From Parcubacteria group bacterium Gr01-1014_29 (GTDB taxonomy: Bacteria > Patescibacteriota > Minisyncoccia > Ryanbacterales > 2-02-FULL-48-12): a stretch of 38,632 bases of DNA. The stretch spans positions 1-38,632 of the forward strand of contig VMFT01000005.1 of the NCBI GenBank assembly GCA_007376195.1. The letters are read 5' to 3'. The translations under genes and the position numbers were made by a program. The notes under the pieces were generated by a model. That model saw only the letters and a program-made list of their open reading frames with translations. It did not search any database and was not told where the DNA came from. Positions 38,114 through 38,632 of this stretch are shown here, one piece after another; positions within the stretch are counted from its first letter, which is position 1, and the number at the start of each line of letters is the position of its first letter.

Positions 38114-38260
38114 CTAAAGTATTGGAAAAATAAAAGAGGGTGGGGGAAGGTACTGAGAAGATGAGAGAATATAGGTGAGTACGACCATGAGAACAGTCAG
38201 TAGTAGAACAAGGATAATTGGTATCAGGATTCCGGACATACGACAAGTATGTTTATCCAT
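38114..38260 (-). CDS. Small membrane peptide
   Basis: 48 residues from the ATG at 38260, with AGGA about eight bases upstream. One strongly hydrophobic helix (GILIPIILVLLLTVLMVVLTYIL) flanked by a basic Cys-containing N-terminus and a Pro-rich end. Followed by a terminator. A longer in-frame start at 38323 has no ribosome site. No family recognised. Confidence 0.5.
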   Translation of the reverse strand: MDKHTCRMSGILIPIILVLLLTVLMVVLTYILSSSQYLPPPSFIFPIL

Positions 38261-38311
38261 AGATGTATCCTTTTGAGAACATGATTTTCTAGTGTAAGGG
38301 TAGTATTTTTT

Positions 38312-38479
38312 ATGAAAAAACACAATGCTCTAAGCGAATTTTCTTGCCGGGTCTATGCTATTGTTTCCCTGATATCACATGGTGAGACGCGTACTTACAA
38401 AGAGGTTGCGGCGAACACCGGACGGCAAAAGGCGTGGCGCGCGGTAGAGAGTATTCTTAATGGATTTTATTTTGCGTGA
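38312..38479 (+). pseudogene. Truncated MGMT/ATL-like DNA-binding domain
   Basis: 55 residues. RVYAIVSLISHGETRTYKEVAANTG, then KAWRAVESIL, matches the start of the alkylguanine transferase C-terminal domain (alkyltransferase-like proteins). The frame then ends at TGA (38477-38479) before the PCHRV or PWHRV active-site loop. It is probably a decayed gene; a role for the isolated winged helix cannot be excluded. Confidence 0.65.
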
Positions 38480-38528
38480 TACGATAAAATTGGTCGAAAA
38501 GAAGTTATTAGACTAAGAACAAAAATGT

Positions 38529-38632
38529 ATGGGTTTCGAGTCTTTAAAAAATATGCCGCAAGGGGAACCTAGTAATAAGCAGGAAGAATCAAAAGAAAAG
38601 CAAGATACTCCAGCTGAGGTACTGTCTGAGGC
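38529..38632 (+). CDS. Start of a gene cut by the right edge
   Basis: An ATG at 38529 opens a frame to the window end: MGFESLKNMPQGEP followed by a Lys/Glu/Gln-rich stretch. No clear ribosome site. Product unknown. Confidence 0.45.
   Translation, partial: MGFESLKNMPQGEPSNKQEESKEKQDTPAEVLSE

Noticed and set aside
1-38632. Alternative genetic code with TGA as glycine
   Set aside because: Several well-supported genes end at TGA with adjacent starts (for example pepA into the PEBP gene), so TGA acts as stop.

Overview
The window looks like a chromosomal segment from a Candidate Phyla Radiation bacterium (Patescibacteria, probably the Parcubacteria side). The evidence is small compact genes, a reduced PheT, a four-helix-bundle (S23-like) protein, a DUF5671 protein, an intein in GyrB, a group I intron in a tRNA gene, and a translocation cluster in which rplK is followed by secD rather than rplA. 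The standard bacterial code fits: TGA ends many genes. I cannot place it below phylum level.

Layout. 1-650: end of a Cys-rich surface protein. 650-2880: a leftward pyrimidine operon, pyrD then pyrC. 2940-4810: lemA and htpX, split by a four-helix-bundle gene enclosed in a 24-bp inverted repeat. 4890-5225: an initiator tRNA-fMet interrupted by a group I intron. 5225-9320: an accessory zone of mostly leftward small unknown genes, each with its own promoter and terminator. Copies of the tRNA 3' end recur at 5993, 8368 and (degenerate) 9321, and two longer repeat families (here R1 and R2) occur in pairs. 9386-10780: a glycine-zipper lipoprotein and a secreted protein. 10868-14048: pheS and pheT, with a hairpin of the same repeat family that frames the four-helix-bundle gene. 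14083-16769: three consecutive modules of near-identical design (terminator, leftward small gene, divergent promoter, rightward genes). They carry HicB/HicA, DUF5678 plus a retropepsin-like protease, and finally gyrB. 16769-24013: gyrB with a 434-residue HNH intein, secE, nusG, rplK, secD, secF. 24222-26708: a PaaX/Cas2-like regulator with two long matching operator-like palindromes, and a MutY-like glycosylase without Fe-S cysteines. 26771-31220: DHH phosphoesterase, DUF5671 protein, leucyl aminopeptidase, PEBP-like protein. 31300-34151: a GT39 mannosyltransferase-like membrane enzyme carrying two palindromic repeats inside its reading frame, and its probable donor-making partner, a polyprenol-phosphate mannose synthase. 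34266-38632: RlpA-like cell-wall protein, alkyladenine glycosylase, HExxH protein, peroxiredoxin, cation exchanger, small genes, a truncated MGMT-like gene and a gene cut by the window edge.

How parts work together. LemA/HtpX handle membrane protein quality. SecE, NusG, L11 and SecDF form a translation/translocation block. The GT39 and DPM enzymes probably mannosylate surface proteins. The most unusual material is the repeat biology: inverted-repeat cassettes around small genes, tRNA-end repeats bounding gene modules, and repeated promoter/terminator modules upstream of gyrB. No transposase, integrase or CRISPR array is visible. Any mobility would have to be supplied in trans.
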